Assembly: GCA_964512995.1 (NCBI GenBank)
Contig: CAZELM010000013.1
Span: forward strand, 29,382-93,381
Direction: 5' to 3'
DNA: 64,000 nucleotides
Source of the DNA: CAZELM01 sp964512995
GTDB lineage: Bacteria > CSSED10-310
Shown: positions 17,763-28,100 of the stretch, one piece after another
How positions within the stretch are numbered: the first letter of the stretch is position 1
How the letters are laid out: each line of letters starts with the position of its first letter
Program-made: the position numbers and the translations under genes
Notes under the pieces: model-generated
Seen by the model: the letters and a program-made list of their open reading frames with translations, nothing else
What the model was told of the DNA's origin: nothing
Databases searched by the model: none

Positions 17763-17793
17763 TAAAAAAAATCCGCTGATCACTCAGCGGATT
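17763..17793 (-). terminator. Rho-independent terminator of rpsU
   Basis: A perfect 10-bp stem (AATCCGCTGA 17770-17779, TCAGCGGATT 17784-17793, loop TCAC) is followed on the minus strand by a run of T (the A run 17763-17770 on plus). It ends rpsU and could also stop the Bat transcript arriving from the other side. Confidence 0.9.
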
Positions 17794-17838
17794 CATCATT
17801 TCAACAACAGAAATAGCTGTCGCCGGGCGGTGAGGTGG

Positions 17839-18027
17839 CTAATAACTGGTCTGTTCTCTTCTCCGTCTGCGCATGGCGGCTGCTTGTTTCCGCCGACGCT
17901 GCGCACTTGGCTTTTCAAAATGTCGTTTCTTTTTGAGATCGGATGTGATCCCTTCTTTGTCCATCTTCTTTTTCAATACTCGAATGGCTTTATCGAGTTT
18001 GGAATCCACAACGCGTACGTAGATCAA
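17839..18027 (-). CDS. rpsU: 30S ribosomal protein bS21
   Basis: 62 aa, normal length. MIYVRVVDSKLDKAIRVLKK is the bS21 N-terminus, and the basic tail (QRRRKQAAAMRRRRRE) is typical. It binds the 30S platform near the anti-Shine-Dalgarno and helps initiation. The start is TTG at 18027 with GAGGTGATT upstream. It has its own promoter (18097-18125), a leader of about 60 nt with a hairpin, and a clear terminator. It stands alone between the Bat operon and dut. Confidence 0.96.
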   Translation of the reverse strand: MIYVRVVDSKLDKAIRVLKKKMDKEGITSDLKKKRHFEKPSAQRRRKQAAAMRRRRREQTSY

Positions 18028-18059
18028 AGCTAATCACCTCACTTCCGTTTTTATATTCT

Positions 18060-18086
18060 CGTATGCAGAACATGTCATTTCATACG
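18060..18086 (-). promoter_or_regulatory. Hairpin in the rpsU leader
   Basis: CGTATG (18060-18065) pairs with CATACG (18081-18086) inside the 5' leader of rpsU, between its promoter and ribosome site. It may be a binding site for autoregulation, but nothing further supports that. Confidence 0.3.
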
Positions 18087-18096
18087 AACCTGGAGG

Positions 18097-18125
18097 ATTC
18101 TATGTGTGAGAAGAATACATGTCAA
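18097..18125 (-). promoter_or_regulatory. Sigma70-type promoter of rpsU
   Basis: On the minus strand, TTGACA (18125-18120), exactly 17 bp, TAGAAT (18102-18097). This is a perfect -35 and a five-of-six -10, about 70 bp before the rpsU start. Confidence 0.8.
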
Positions 18126-18231
18126 GTTTTTTTCATTACCCTGGCAGGAATTCGATGGGAGATATTGCTAAAATGCCTGGCTAAAACTATACTTCCGGTA
18201 ACCAAATCCCGTGGGATCGGGGGGGGGTGAT

Positions 18232-18807
18232 ATGAAAAAAAATATACCGATCGTTCGGATCCATAAAGAATCCGGATTTTCAGATCTGCCGATGCCATCG
18301 TATGCGACCGCACATTCATCCGGAGTAGACTTATTGGCTGCAATCGATGCGCCGGTCTCGATCAAACCCGGAAAGTGGCGGTTGATTTCGACCGGTATAC
18401 GAGTTGCGCTTCCGGAGGGGTATGAAGGGCAGGTACGACCCCGGAGCGGTCTTGCACTAAAATATGGTGTTACGCTTCTCAACACACCGGGCACCATTGA
18501 TTCTGATTATCGAGGCATTATCGGCGTCATTCTGATTAACCATGGCGAAGAAATCTTTACTGTCCACAGGGGTGATCGTATCGCTCAGATGGTGATTGTA
18601 CCGGTCGCGCATTTGGCATTCGAAGAAGTCAGCTATCTCCGGGCAACTCCTCGAGGTGAAAAAGGATTTGGCTCAACGGGACTCAACTGGGATAGCGCTC
18701 GATTTGAAGATGAGGATGATACAGAGAATCTCCGGAAAGCAAAATTGGATCCCTCATCGTCATCATCGAAGGAGAAGTCTCTGGATTCGGAGGAAACCTC
18801 ACATTGA
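18232..18807 (+). CDS. dut: dUTP diphosphatase with a C-terminal tail
   Basis: 191 aa from ATG 18232, directly after a G-rich ribosome site. It hydrolyses dUTP to dUMP and pyrophosphate, keeping uracil out of DNA and feeding dTMP synthesis. Trimeric dUTPase motifs are visible: SSGVDLLA (1), RSGLALKYGV (2), GTIDSDYRGIIG (3, with the catalytic Asp), RGDRIAQMVI (4) and the Phe/Gly motif RGEKGFGSTG (5). After motif 5 there is an extra tail of about 35 acidic and Ser/Lys-rich residues. It overlaps the next gene (TTGA). Confidence 0.95.
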   Translation: MKKNIPIVRIHKESGFSDLPMPSYATAHSSGVDLLAAIDAPVSIKPGKWRLISTGIRVALPEGYEGQVRPRSGLALKYGVTLLNTPGTIDSDYRGIIGVILINHGEEIFTVHRGDRIAQMVIVPVAHLAFEEVSYLRATPRGEKGFGSTGLNWDSARFEDEDDTENLRKAKLDPSSSSSKEKSLDSEETSH

Positions 18808-19595
18808 GATTCAGTGTTTTGGGATCAGGAAGCGAAGGGAATTCCGTTTTTATCGCCAATGAGGATGGCGGGGTATTGATCGATGTGGGATTCAGTCTGA
18901 AACGGATATCGGAACGCATGGAGATGATGAAAATTACCCCGGAATTGATTCGCGGTCTTCTCATCACACATGAACATATCGACCATATCCGCGGAATTGG
19001 ATTATTCGCGAGAAAATATCGTATTCCTGTTTATGGAACAGAAGAAACATTGAACCGTGGTCATCGGATTTTGGGCAACCTGCCGGAAGCAAAAATCATT
19101 ACTAATTATCAGGCTTTTCAGATCGGATCGTTGATATTTCGGGCCTTTTCTATCGTTCATGATGCCGCCGATCCGGTTGGTTACATTGTGGAATCCAATG
19201 ACAGGAGAATTGGGATCTGCACCGATACCGGATGCGTGACGCATCTGATTAAAGAGAGGCTGAAAGACTGTGATGGTCTGATCCTTGAGATGAATCATGA
19301 TATGGGGATGTTATTAGCTGGTCCATATCCATGGCACCTGAAGCAACGTATCAAATCACGGACAGGACACTTATCCAATGAAGATGCAGGCGTTCTGCTG
19401 CATGATATCTGGCATTCGCAGCTCCAGACAGTTCATCTGGCACATCTTTCGAAAGAGAATAACTTGCCTGAACTGGCCATGTTAGCCGCTTCTGAAGCCA
19501 TGACACGAGCTGGGAATACGGGATCGACAATACTTCAGGTGGCGAAACAGGATGAACCGACTCAGATGATCCATTTTCAGATACGACAATCATGA
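18804..19595 (+). CDS. Metallo-beta-lactamase-fold hydrolase, YycJ/WalJ-like
   Basis: 263 aa from TTG 18804 in a TTGA overlap with dut. It begins MRFSVLGSGSEGNSVFI, characteristic of the YycJ/WalJ family. The zinc motif is T-H56-E-H58-I-D60-H61, with further ligand-type residues in FSIVHDAADPVGY, CTDTGCVT and VHLAHLSKENN. WalJ-type enzymes are probable single-strand 5' exonucleases linked to DNA replication or repair; the substrate here is not shown. It sits between dut and purF and overlaps purF by 4 bp (ATGA). Confidence 0.88.
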   Translation: MRFSVLGSGSEGNSVFIANEDGGVLIDVGFSLKRISERMEMMKITPELIRGLLITHEHIDHIRGIGLFARKYRIPVYGTEETLNRGHRILGNLPEAKIITNYQAFQIGSLIFRAFSIVHDAADPVGYIVESNDRRIGICTDTGCVTHLIKERLKDCDGLILEMNHDMGMLLAGPYPWHLKQRIKSRTGHLSNEDAGVLLHDIWHSQLQTVHLAHLSKENNLPELAMLAASEAMTRAGNTGSTILQVAKQDEPTQMIHFQIRQS

Positions 19596-21076
19596 GTTTG
19601 ATTGCCGGCATAAATCAGAATGTACAGAAGTATCGGGATATTCTCCGTGGGAAACGAGTTGCTGAAACAGACACCTCTTTATCGGACGGGATTCATGATC
19701 ATTGTGGTGTTGTTGGTATTTTCAATTATCCGGGCGCAGCTTATCCAGCATGTATCGGACTTCATGCTTTGCAGCATCGGGGGCAGGAAAGCGCCGGAAT
19801 TGTCACCACGCATTTGAATGATCTTTATGTGCATCATGGAATGGGTCATGTGGCGGATGTTTTCACAAATGATATCCTCAAAACACTCCCCGGATCAAGC
19901 TCAATCGGTCACGTTCGCTACTCCACACAAGGGGAATCCCATATAAAAAACGCCCAACCCCTGGTGATCTCATGCTGGAGAGGTCCAATCGCATTATCCC
20001 ATAACGGCAACCTCGTCAATGCGCACATTTTACGTAAAGAATTGGAGAGAAAAGGATCGATTTTTCAGTCAACCAATGATTCGGAAGTGATCCTGCATCT
20101 GATCGCTCGATCTCAGGAACCGAAAATTGAAGACGCGATCAGAGCAATCACTCGTGATATTCAGGGAGCATATTCATTGATTCTCATGACACCATCTCTC
20201 ATGATGGGTGTCCGGGATCCGTTTGGATTCAGACCACTTGTGATCGGCCGGAAATGCAATTCCCATATACTCGCTTCGGAGACATGTGCGTTGGATCTGA
20301 TAGGTGCTGATTTTATCCGGGATCTTGCTCCTGGGGAACTGGTCCTGTTCGATTCACAAGGGATTCATTCCGAATTCATATGCGAAAAACCAGGAACATC
20401 AGCTTTTTGCATATTCGAATTGATCTATTTTTCCCGTTCGGACTCCGTGATCTTTGGGCAATCCGTGTATGATGTGAGGAAACGGTTCGGGAAACAACTG
20501 GCGCTTGAATGTCCGGTGGAGGCGGATGTCATTATTCCGGTGCCGGATTCCGGTCTGGCAGCAGCTCTGGGGCTGGCTGAAAAACTGCATATTCCATTAG
20601 AAATGGGATTTGTGCGCAATCATTCCGTAGGACGGACTTTCATCGAACCATATCAATCCATCCGGGATTTCAGCATTCGGATCAAGTTGAATCCCGTTCG
20701 TTCTGTAGTGGCTGGCCGCCGGATTTTATTAGTAGACGATTCCATCGTAAGAGGAACAACTACTCGCAGTTTGATCCAAATGTTAAGATCGGTGGGTGCG
20801 AGAGAAGTTCATGTCCGCATTGCAGCTCCCCCCATCATCGGATCCTGTCGATACGGTATCGACACTCCAACAGAGAACGAACTGATCGGCGCCAGAAGAT
20901 CTGTTTCTGATATTTGCTCGTCTTTAGGTGCTGACAGCTTGGGTTATTTATCGATTTCCGGAATGATGGATGCGATTGGAAGGGGACAGAACCAATATTG
21001 TCTGGCTTGTTTTAATCGTCAATATCCGATTCCTGTTATTCCTGATAGTTCATCCAATGGGGACTCATGTATATGA
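19592..21076 (+). CDS. purF: Amidophosphoribosyltransferase
   Basis: 494 aa. It makes 5-phosphoribosylamine from PRPP and glutamine, the first step of purine synthesis. Catalytic Cys38 in HDHCGVVGIF implies removal of a 37-residue propeptide, as in the Bacillus-type enzyme. The PRPP motif is ILLVDDSIVRGTTTR. Cys residues in AFCIFELIYF, GSCRYGIDTP and QYCLACFNRQYP match the 4Fe-4S-ligating class. It ends 21 bp from the convergent wcaJ-like gene. No purine riboswitch is seen, and its upstream partners are dut and the WalJ-like gene. Confidence 0.96.
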   Translation: MSLIAGINQNVQKYRDILRGKRVAETDTSLSDGIHDHCGVVGIFNYPGAAYPACIGLHALQHRGQESAGIVTTHLNDLYVHHGMGHVADVFTNDILKTLPGSSSIGHVRYSTQGESHIKNAQPLVISCWRGPIALSHNGNLVNAHILRKELERKGSIFQSTNDSEVILHLIARSQEPKIEDAIRAITRDIQGAYSLILMTPSLMMGVRDPFGFRPLVIGRKCNSHILASETCALDLIGADFIRDLAPGELVLFDSQGIHSEFICEKPGTSAFCIFELIYFSRSDSVIFGQSVYDVRKRFGKQLALECPVEADVIIPVPDSGLAAALGLAEKLHIPLEMGFVRNHSVGRTFIEPYQSIRDFSIRIKLNPVRSVVAGRRILLVDDSIVRGTTTRSLIQMLRSVGAREVHVRIAAPPIIGSCRYGIDTPTENELIGARRSVSDICSSLGADSLGYLSISGMMDAIGRGQNQYCLACFNRQYPIPVIPDSSSNGDSCI

Positions 21077-21097
21077 GAGTGGACCCTTGAGTCGTAT

Positions 21098-22555
21098 TCA
21101 GAACAATGCGGGAGGTTCTGGTCTGGAGAAGTTCCGGTAGCTGTTCAGAGCGGTCATCATCAATATTTTGAAATCAAACGCCAGAGACCAGTTTTCGATA
21201 TAGGACATATCGTATTCCAGACGTTTTTTTATGGATGTGTCTCCTCGGAATCCGTTTACTTGTGCCCAACCTGTAATCCCGGATTTGACTTTGTGCCGAA
21301 TCATATACCGTGGATACTTTGCTCGAAACTCGGCGACGAACGCAGGCTGCTCCGGCCGTGGTCCGACCAGACTCATATCACCTTTGATCACATTAAAGAG
21401 CTGGGGAAGTTCATCCAGATTCCACCTTCTCAGAAATTTTCCGAATGGAGTGATGCGCGGATCATTTTCGATAGTCCAACCCGATCCATTTTCACCATCC
21501 GGATTGATGTACATGGATCGAAATTTGAGAATTTCAAATGGTTTCAGATCCAGACCCATTCGCTTCTGGCGATAAAGGACTGGACCCGGAGAGGTCATGC
21601 GGATAATCAATGCGATGGCCAGCATGAGGGGGGCTGAAATGATCAGAATCATGATCGAGATGGAAAGATCAAAGATCCGTTTGATCAGAAGGTTATAGCC
21701 AGACAAAGGTGTTTCTGTCAGGTTGATGATGGGGATCCCATCCATATTCTGAAAACCTGCGCGGAGTGTGATATATTGGAGGATATCAGGGATAAGTTTG
21801 ATGTCGACGCATTCATTCTGGATCTGACTGAGTAAATGGTAGATTCTGCGATGAGCCGACAAGGGGAGAGCGGTGTAAACCTGTTCTATTCCCCGAGTAT
21901 GAATCAGTTCCGGGACATCATCGATTGTTCCAAGAACGGGAACTCCGTTGATCGATGTCCATTGTTTCTCTGGATCATCATCGACAAACCCGACGGCCAA
22001 TAACCCCATTTCAGGATTCTGCTGGATTTTGTTGAGAAAAAGCTGCCCCAGTTCGCCGGCTCCCGCGATGAGTATATGCCTTAAATTAAAACCTTTTTTC
22101 CGGAGGTATCGTGAAGCGACCCGCGTGGCGATTCGATAGCATAAGATATATATGATATCCAAAAGCCAGAAGGTGACGATCATCGCACGAGAATATGTGA
22201 CCACCACTCCTTCGAGAACTGGACGAGCGAAAAAAGTGATTACAAGAAATAATGTCGTGCTGAGTGTGACACTGGAGATCACAGATAATATCGTATCAAT
22301 CAGCGGTAATCCCCGTTTTGTCCGGTACATGCGATTGATGCGAAAAACAATCGGCCAGATGATGCTGATGGCAAGGATGTATTGAATATTGAAAAAATCG
22401 GTAAATGGAGGTATCCCGAATTCAACGGGAACGCGGGTCGTGAAGAATGTGGAATAAAATCGCAGATGGTATGCTGAGAGGAGTGCGAAAAAGGTGAGTA
22501 ATAAGTCAAGAAGAACTTGTATGAAAGAGATAATCCGATAATTTTGCTTCAGCAT
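21098..22555 (-). CDS. Polyprenyl-phosphate sugar phosphotransferase (WcaJ-like)
   Basis: 485 aa. Five N-terminal membrane helices (to about 145) precede a Rossmann-like domain (HILIAGAGELGQLFL), a further helix (about 280-305), and the catalytic bacterial sugar transferase domain (SPGPVLYRQKRMGLDLKPFE, then LRRWNLDELPQLFNVIKGDM, SLVGPRPEQP). Such enzymes load a sugar-1-phosphate, often glucose-1-P, onto undecaprenyl phosphate to start exopolysaccharide or O-antigen repeat synthesis. It is the third gene of a minus-strand operon with two GT4 glycosyltransferases and overlaps the second by 7 bp. Confidence 0.93.
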   Translation of the reverse strand: MLKQNYRIISFIQVLLDLLLTFFALLSAYHLRFYSTFFTTRVPVEFGIPPFTDFFNIQYILAISIIWPIVFRINRMYRTKRGLPLIDTILSVISSVTLSTTLFLVITFFARPVLEGVVVTYSRAMIVTFWLLDIIYILCYRIATRVASRYLRKKGFNLRHILIAGAGELGQLFLNKIQQNPEMGLLAVGFVDDDPEKQWTSINGVPVLGTIDDVPELIHTRGIEQVYTALPLSAHRRIYHLLSQIQNECVDIKLIPDILQYITLRAGFQNMDGIPIINLTETPLSGYNLLIKRIFDLSISIMILIISAPLMLAIALIIRMTSPGPVLYRQKRMGLDLKPFEILKFRSMYINPDGENGSGWTIENDPRITPFGKFLRRWNLDELPQLFNVIKGDMSLVGPRPEQPAFVAEFRAKYPRYMIRHKVKSGITGWAQVNGFRGDTSIKKRLEYDMSYIENWSLAFDFKILMMTALNSYRNFSRPEPPALF

Positions 22556-23679
22556 GCTTCTATATCCTGCGTCAGCTTTACAGACCAGCGACGAGTCGCA
22601 AAAAGTTGCTCGAAATATCGTTTTAAATGATGAAACATCACTTTTGAATCATATTGCATGGCATGCGATCTGAGTGTCTCGGGGTTGAATGTCATTGATT
22701 CAAATTCCATCACGGATTGCATCAAAGCTTCCGGTGTCTGAGCATGAAAGAAATGACCAGTGATTCCCTCGATCACTGATTCCATAACGCCACCCATTGC
22801 ATACGCAATCACCGGACGTCCCGATGCTTGCGCTTCCAGAGGTGTCAGGCCAAAATCCTCTATACCAGGGAATATCAAAGCCCGGCATCGCCGATAATAT
22901 TCCTGAACCTCCCCATCCGGAAGGAATCCTTTAAATTCAATATTATCTTTTGCATTTTTTTGCAATAACTTATTCGTGGTTCCGGGGCCAATGATAACAA
23001 GTCGCTTCTGCATCCGGTTGAACGCTTCAATGGCGATGTCCAGACGTTTGTATGGAGCATAAGCACTCACAATGAGGTAAAAATCTTCTGGGGGATCAGT
23101 GCATATCGGGAATGCATCGATATCAATGGGAGGATAGATAACAGACGATGATCGCTGGTAAATGGTGGATATTCGGTCTGCTACGAACCGGGAATTGGCA
23201 ATGAACTGATCTACTCGATCAACCGTGCTTCGATCCCAGCAACATAGGTAATCCCGAAATATGGGAGCTGTCCATCTGACAATCCGATGGGTTTCGACGG
23301 AATTGAAATAGGTGTCATACATATCCCAGATATAGCGCATGGGTGTATGGCAATAGCAGACCGACAGACTTCCGTCACCAGGGACAGCCCCTTTGGCAAC
23401 TGCATGGCTCGTCGAGACAATGAGGTCGAATGAGGAGAGATCGAAGCTTTCCACTGCTGAGGGGAACAATGGTAAATACATGCGGTAGCGGCTTTTCCAT
23501 GGCAGTCTCTGCAGGCGCGATGTGATGATCGGATGCCGCTGTATCAAGTCAGATACAGTGCCCGGAAAATGAAACAGCGTGAAAATCGATGCACTGGGAA
23601 AAAGCCTGCAAAATATTTCGAGAACCCGTTCACCACCACGCATCCCGGTCAGCCAGTCATGTACGAGTGCGATTTTCAT
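22549..23679 (-). CDS. GT4-family glycosyltransferase (WbaZ-like)
   Basis: 376 aa. It opens MKIALVHDWLTGMRGGERVL, then SFDLIVSTSHAVAKGA and CHTPMRYIWDMYDTYF, a pattern seen in WbaZ-type mannosyltransferases. The C-terminal nucleotide-sugar domain has the E-x7-E motif in FPGIEDFGLTPLEAQASG. It probably extends the lipid-linked sugar begun by the adjacent phosphotransferase, on the inner face of the membrane. The start overlaps the preceding glycosyltransferase stop by 4 bp. Donor and acceptor cannot be read from the sequence. Confidence 0.92.
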   Translation of the reverse strand: MKIALVHDWLTGMRGGERVLEIFCRLFPSASIFTLFHFPGTVSDLIQRHPIITSRLQRLPWKSRYRMYLPLFPSAVESFDLSSFDLIVSTSHAVAKGAVPGDGSLSVCYCHTPMRYIWDMYDTYFNSVETHRIVRWTAPIFRDYLCCWDRSTVDRVDQFIANSRFVADRISTIYQRSSSVIYPPIDIDAFPICTDPPEDFYLIVSAYAPYKRLDIAIEAFNRMQKRLVIIGPGTTNKLLQKNAKDNIEFKGFLPDGEVQEYYRRCRALIFPGIEDFGLTPLEAQASGRPVIAYAMGGVMESVIEGITGHFFHAQTPEALMQSVMEFESMTFNPETLRSHAMQYDSKVMFHHLKRYFEQLFATRRWSVKLTQDIEAC

Positions 23680-24899
23680 TTCTGGATTTCCTCCAATACA
23701 TCACGATAAACGGATATATGAGATCGAATGAACGGTTCAGGATGGTAATTCAGTGCGGTGTTCTTCCCGGATATGATTCTCTCTTCGTTCCGGTTGTAAT
23801 TTAAAATAAATTCATTCATTTTAAAAGCCATTTCATCTATATCGAAAGGATCAAAATAGATGGCGTTTTCGTGCGTGATCTCGTGAAATACCGGAATATC
23901 GGAACAGAGAACAGGGGTTCCGCAGGCCATTGCCTCCGCTACTGGAAATCCAAATCCTTCTGCCAATGTCGGCATGATCAAACCCATGGCGCAATGATAA
24001 AGATACGGCATAGACTCCGGCTGGACATGGGTAATAAGGTGGATATCCTTTTCGATTCCCAACCTGCTGGCTAACTGTTTGAGAGTATTGATACGCCGGG
24101 GTCCACATAGGACCAGTCTCGGCCATATGGCAGTGTTCCTCTGTAATTCTTTCCTCATTATTCGCCACGCGAAAAACAATCCTTCGACATTTTTATGATA
24201 CAGGTCATTCCCGGAGTAGAGGATGTATTCTCGGTAGGGAAGCTCCATTCCTTCACTGAAAGTCCGGGTCTGTTCTTCAGATATTTCCTGATAATAGATA
24301 TCATCCAGGCAATTATAGATCCGAGTGATCCGATGAAGAGGAATATCCAATATCTCAAGCAGTACCTCGGTTGTTGAATCGGAAACAGTGATGACCCGCT
24401 GTGCCTGTCGGACCAGTTGGATAAATCTGATTCTGCCGGTTGCCTGATGATACATCCGCTTCAGATGGTCAGATATCCACTGTGTCGATTTTTTAAGCGA
24501 TGGGAAATGATTGGGAATCGGTGGCGGATTCACATGGATGCAATCATGGACAGTTAATATCACTGGAATTTCTTCCGGATCGGGAACGATATAATGGGGA
24601 GCATGGAAAACATCGATCAAGTGATTCGCTGGCAATATCCCCTGAAAGGGTGTTCTTGGATTTTTATCAAACTCCTGAAAATCGAAATGACGCCGGAAAG
24701 ATTCGGGAAATGTCTCTTTCTGATTCGAGGTGTGGTAGAGGGTATATTTCAACGTGTGATCTGGGTGGGATGACGACAATCCAGTCAATAATCGTCGGAT
24801 ATAACTCCCAATGCCAAAATCGGAATATTTTCGGATGTCGATCCCGATTCGGGACTGTGTTTCCGGGTTGTTCGCTGATTGTGTGACCATGTGATTCAT
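23676..24899 (-). CDS. GT4-family glycosyltransferase
   Basis: 407 aa with a GT-B fold. RIGIDIRKYSDFGIGSYIR, YILYSGNDLYHKNVEGL and the donor-site motif PTLAEGFGFPVAEAMACGTP, then VLCSD, place it in glycosyltransferase family 4. It is the first gene of the three-gene polysaccharide operon, divergent from the subtilisin-like protease gene. Together the operon could make a short surface glycan chain. No flippase or polymerase gene lies in the window. Confidence 0.92.
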   Translation of the reverse strand: MNHMVTQSANNPETQSRIGIDIRKYSDFGIGSYIRRLLTGLSSSHPDHTLKYTLYHTSNQKETFPESFRRHFDFQEFDKNPRTPFQGILPANHLIDVFHAPHYIVPDPEEIPVILTVHDCIHVNPPPIPNHFPSLKKSTQWISDHLKRMYHQATGRIRFIQLVRQAQRVITVSDSTTEVLLEILDIPLHRITRIYNCLDDIYYQEISEEQTRTFSEGMELPYREYILYSGNDLYHKNVEGLFFAWRIMRKELQRNTAIWPRLVLCGPRRINTLKQLASRLGIEKDIHLITHVQPESMPYLYHCAMGLIMPTLAEGFGFPVAEAMACGTPVLCSDIPVFHEITHENAIYFDPFDIDEMAFKMNEFILNYNRNEERIISGKNTALNYHPEPFIRSHISVYRDVLEEIQK

Positions 24900-25133
24900 A
24901 CTCCATCGTTATCCCTGGCGCGATAGTAATGGACACATTTCAGGGATGTCAATTAAAACCCAGTCGTGAGACCATTTACACATTGGGTTCGGGATACAGT
25001 GGCGTAACATATTACATCTGCTTGAACTTGCCATGGTATCATTTTTTTTGCATCATTAAAGTAAGAGTGATTATCCTGGATGATGAAGTGATCATATTGG
25101 GTAGACGGGAATATTTTTGTTGGGGAGGCTGAG

Positions 25134-28100
25134 ATGTTTAATAGCAATCAACTTTTCTGGTTATCGGCTGTGTTATTGATATGCCTTTTGGCCTCAACCG
25201 GAGTGGCTGACGATTTCAAGGAAAATGTCATTATCGTGCATGTAGATCAAAGTGTGGATCGTGAATTCATCTCGGACATTGTTTCAGACCTGGGAGTTAT
25301 CACAGACATCGATTACTTGTTTGGTGATTCGGCTGGGGGAGATTGGTACCGAATCGAATGCGAAAACCTCAAAGACCCTCCGGCTGCTGCCCGAAATCTT
25401 CAGAACCAGCCAGGTATCCAACATGCAGAACCTGATTATACCATCAATGGCGCACTGAGACCTCATGATCCCTTTTATCGGGATGGCTATCAGTGGTATC
25501 TCGGGAATCCATCTTCGTTGTTTTGGCCTGCTGGTTCGATGAGTATCAATGCGGAACCGGCATGGGATGTGACGACTGGCAACCATTCTGTAATCATAGG
25601 AATCGTAGACACTGGTATCGATCGAACCCATGTGGATCTGGAAGCGAACATCTGGACAAATTCCGGGGAACTGCCATCAGATGGTATCGATAATGATGTG
25701 AATGGGTACGTGGATGACTTTTTCGGATGGGATTTTGTCAGTACCGATCCGGATCCTTCAGATGACAACGGGCATGGAACACTCGTCGCCGGGATTGCGG
25801 CTTCATCCGGTAATAACGGGATTGGTGGTGCAGGTATTGCCTGGAACTGTCGGGTGATGACCATCAAGGTTCTGGATCAGAATTTAATCGGCAGCGTTTC
25901 GTCCGGCGCAGCCGGGATCGTTTATGCAGCCGAGAATGGTGCTCAGATCATCAATTGTTCCTGGGTTACCACACACTCATATCTATTGGATGCAGCGATT
26001 GAGACAGCATCTTCTTTCGGTACGGTGATCGTGGGAGCAACCGGGAATGATGCAAAAGCAGTCATCAAATACCCGGCAGCTCACCCCAGAGTTATCGCGG
26101 TTGGAGCGACGGATTTTACCGGGACGTTTTCCGCATTCAGTAACTATGGAAATGAAATAGACCTGTGCGCTCCAGGAAGAAGTATCTATCAGGCCGCTTT
26201 TTCGGATCATGGAAGCCGTTTTCCGTATGCCGGAGCGAGTGGAACGTCAATGGCATGTGCGCAGGTCTCTGGAGCAACCGCATTGCTCTGGTCCCTGCAT
26301 CTCACCGAACCCGCAATCTGGACATCCGACTTCATCCGATCGCATCTCGTGCATAGTGCCACTTATCCAGTGATGCTTCCCGATGGAAGATCCACAGGTT
26401 TGCTGGATTGCTATCAAGCTCTGACACTCCCCACGCTACCAGATATTCTTATCTCCGATCCGATCTTCCATTTGATTATTGATGCGGACCAGGATGGTTA
26501 CTTCGGACCTGCTGATTTGCAGGATATCATGTTTGAAGTAACCAATGATTGGGGGACAGCCAACCAACTGACAGTGACAATTTTAAATCTGGGTTCACCG
26601 GTCGCCATCCTTCCAGGCTCGATGGATATTGGTGCGCTTTCCTTTGGAGAGACTCATGTTCTCAGTTTTCAGATTCTGGCGGAGACTCAGGCGGTCTATG
26701 GACAGACATACGATCTGATGATACAGATCCAGGATTCGTCCATGGGTTATGTAAAATCGTTCCCCATCACCCTCCCCATCGGTCCACTTACGGTTTCACC
26801 CATCATTACCAATGCTGTCTGGGGCATTCATGGGAGTATTCCGGCTGTTAAATACCGGGTTCCGGAAAGTGTTCGGGCTTTCGTGCCCTTTTTTTCCCAA
26901 TTGACGATAGAACCGGGAGTTGAGGTATTATTCGAAACGGGCAGCAGTCTTCATATCGACGGAGAGTTACGGGCGATTGGACAACCGGGTCAGGAAATCG
27001 CCTTCAGATCACTCGATGGCAATCCATGGCAAGGTATTGTTTTTGGTCCGGACAGTTCTCCGGCAATATTTGATTTCCCTCCGCCAGCCGGACATTATCT
27101 GTCTGGTTCTGTATTACGGTATTGTGAAATCAGTGGAGCGAACCTTGGCATCATCGCCACAGGAGATAGTATGGGGGGCGGTTCACCCTATCTGTCCCGC
27201 TGCAGGATCGAAAATAACAGCACAGGAGTGGAACTCTCTCGATTCAATAACACATGGATCAATGAGGTTACCCTCCTTGATAATCAGCAATCAATTCATT
27301 TCATCAATAATCAATGGACATCGGAAGGTCAGCCATTGTTGAGTAACAGCAATGCGGTCTCCCGACTGGGTGCAACCAATACTATCTTTGCCGATGCTCA
27401 GTCAGAAGACTCTGTAATAAGCCCAATCCTCATGGGGAATAACATATTTGGTGCACTTCCCGGCGAGGGATTCGATTTTCGCACCAACATCCTTTTTTCT
27501 CAGGTTCCCATACTTAATGCTGCCGGAAACTACTGGGGTAACTATACAACATCTCAATTGGAGTCGGGTATTCTGAACCTCGACCTGATCTATGATCAAA
27601 ATGACGATGATTCATTATCGCTCGTTCAAATAGGAGCTTGGCTTCCGACATTCTCTCCCAGCTCGCCGGGATTGGTCTCGGATGTATGGGTCACTCCCCC
27701 GGATTCCAGTTCCATGGGCCGGATGGATGTCATGATTACATTCAGCCGGGAGTTATTGCAGCCGCCAATCGTGTCCTTCGGCAGCATTTATCCCTTCGAT
27801 CACAATCTCGTCACACCCGATGGTGTGACTCAGAATCAATGGTTCGGCCACGTTGAATTTGATGAACGATTTGCCGGTCTGGAAGGAGTTCAATTTTTTA
27901 ATATATCACATGCACGCGATAATCTGGGGATGGAGATACCAACGGATTATCAGCATTCATTTGTCATCAGTAATCCCATTCAAGGTGTTCATGGATTGGT
28001 TGCAGTCGGAAAGATCAATAAAATAGATATCACGTGGACGGATGAGGAGACACGACATCGAACAAACTATACCGGTCATATTATCCGATGGGGTCTTTCT

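Noticed and set aside
26470..26560. Dockerin or EF-hand in the S8 protease (DADQDGYFGPADLQ)
   Set aside because: The same acidic-PGE pattern begins Ig-like domains in the C25 protease (DQDGCWEPGESI), so it is a domain-start motif, not a dockerin.
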